Source of the DNA: Desertivirga arenae
GTDB taxonomy: Bacteria; Bacteroidota; Bacteroidia; Sphingobacteriales; Sphingobacteriaceae
DNA: 64,000 nt
Reading direction: 5' to 3'
Assembly (NCBI RefSeq): GCF_017355785.1
Contig: NZ_JAFEWE010000004.1
Location: 434,001-498,000 of the forward strand
This document shows positions 63,782 to 64,000 of this stretch, piece after piece. The position numbers and the translations under genes are program-made. Every line of letters starts with the position of its first letter. Position 1 is the first letter of the stretch. The notes under the pieces are model-generated. The model did not search any database and was not told the DNA's origin. It saw only the letters and a program-made list of their open reading frames with translations.

Positions 63782-63979
63782 AATTATTCAGGTTTGACTA
63801 AACTAATACAATAACAAAGCTTTGTGAAAAATATTATCCCTAAGCAGATGTGGTTAAAGATACTATTTACGCAAATACTCTTATTACTGAAAAATAATAA
63901 AAAGGGTACGTTTAAGGATAGTTTTAAGTATGAATGGAAATTAAATGACAACTAAATGTACGTTAAATTGTTATTTTTG

Positions 63980-64000
63980 ATGAAGACATTTCAGCGGGCT
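63980..64000 (+). CDS. Possible start of a divergent gene (3' partial)
   Basis: An ATG at 63980 opens a frame of seven codons to the window edge. TATTTTTG, a perfect -7 box, ends one base before it, which argues that transcription begins after this ATG or that the match is chance. The call is weak. Confidence 0.2.

Overview
The window looks like chromosomal DNA of a Bacteroidetes bacterium, most likely of the family Sphingobacteriaceae (inference). The evidence is a complete gldKLMN type IX secretion (T9SS) core, a PorP/SprF-type outer-membrane protein, a giant surface protein with a type B T9SS sorting domain, a SprE/PorW-type TPR lipoprotein, a eukaryotic-type GSII glutamine synthetase, many family-restricted proteins (DUF4271, DUF4286, DUF4349, DUF4842/LruC), and a perfect Bacteroidetes promoter (TTTG-N20-TAnnTTTG) before a tRNA cluster. 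There is no phage, insertion sequence, integrase or CRISPR array.

Layout. 0-3.1 kb: the end of an OmpA-like gene converges, across a strong hairpin, on a minus-strand set (TPR protein, DUF4286 protein, RmlC epimerase). 3.2-7.6 kb: an S9-family lipoprotein that has lost two of its three catalytic residues lies 6 bp before a histidine kinase and its OmpR-type response regulator. 7.6-12.5 kb (minus strand): UbiA-like membrane protein, metallophosphoesterase, and a MoxR/ChlI-like AAA ATPase with its VWA partner. 12.8-17.1 kb: S41 protease, small lipoprotein, and the GTPases Der and Era. 17.1-17.8 kb: three tandem copies of an initiator tRNA-fMet/tRNA-Glu pair, repeating every 217 bp. 17.9-19.5 kb: three unrecognised proteins. 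19.8-24.7 kb: GSII glutamine synthetase, a gamma-glutamylcyclotransferase-like protein, and a divergent three-gene run of GS-like ligase, APH-like kinase and HAD protein. 24.8-34 kb: envelope and secreted accessory genes, including three alpha/beta or SGNH hydrolases and an Anbu proteasome homologue coupled to a transglutaminase. 33.2-37.3 kb: a TesA-like esterase divergent from an ABC exporter, the same order as tesA-ybbA-ybbP in E. coli.

37.6-63.8 kb is largely a secretion and surface region. It holds the 2,210-residue adhesin-like protein with its PorP partner, a PAS protein ending in a lone phosphotransfer-type domain, an Omp85-like protein with DUF4271 and HemD-like genes, gldKLMN, uvrC, and sprE/porW followed one base later by a class A penicillin-binding protein. 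GldL/GldM probably form the motor, GldK/GldN the periplasmic ring, and SprE/PorW an outer-membrane accessory factor. The adhesin is a likely substrate, and PorP is its likely surface anchor.

The best candidates for something undescribed are three: the pseudo-peptidase lipoprotein fused by synteny to a two-component system; the GS-like ligase/kinase/HAD/cyclotransferase cluster, which looks like a gamma-glutamyl-amine pathway with unknown substrate; and the minimal Anbu-transglutaminase pair.
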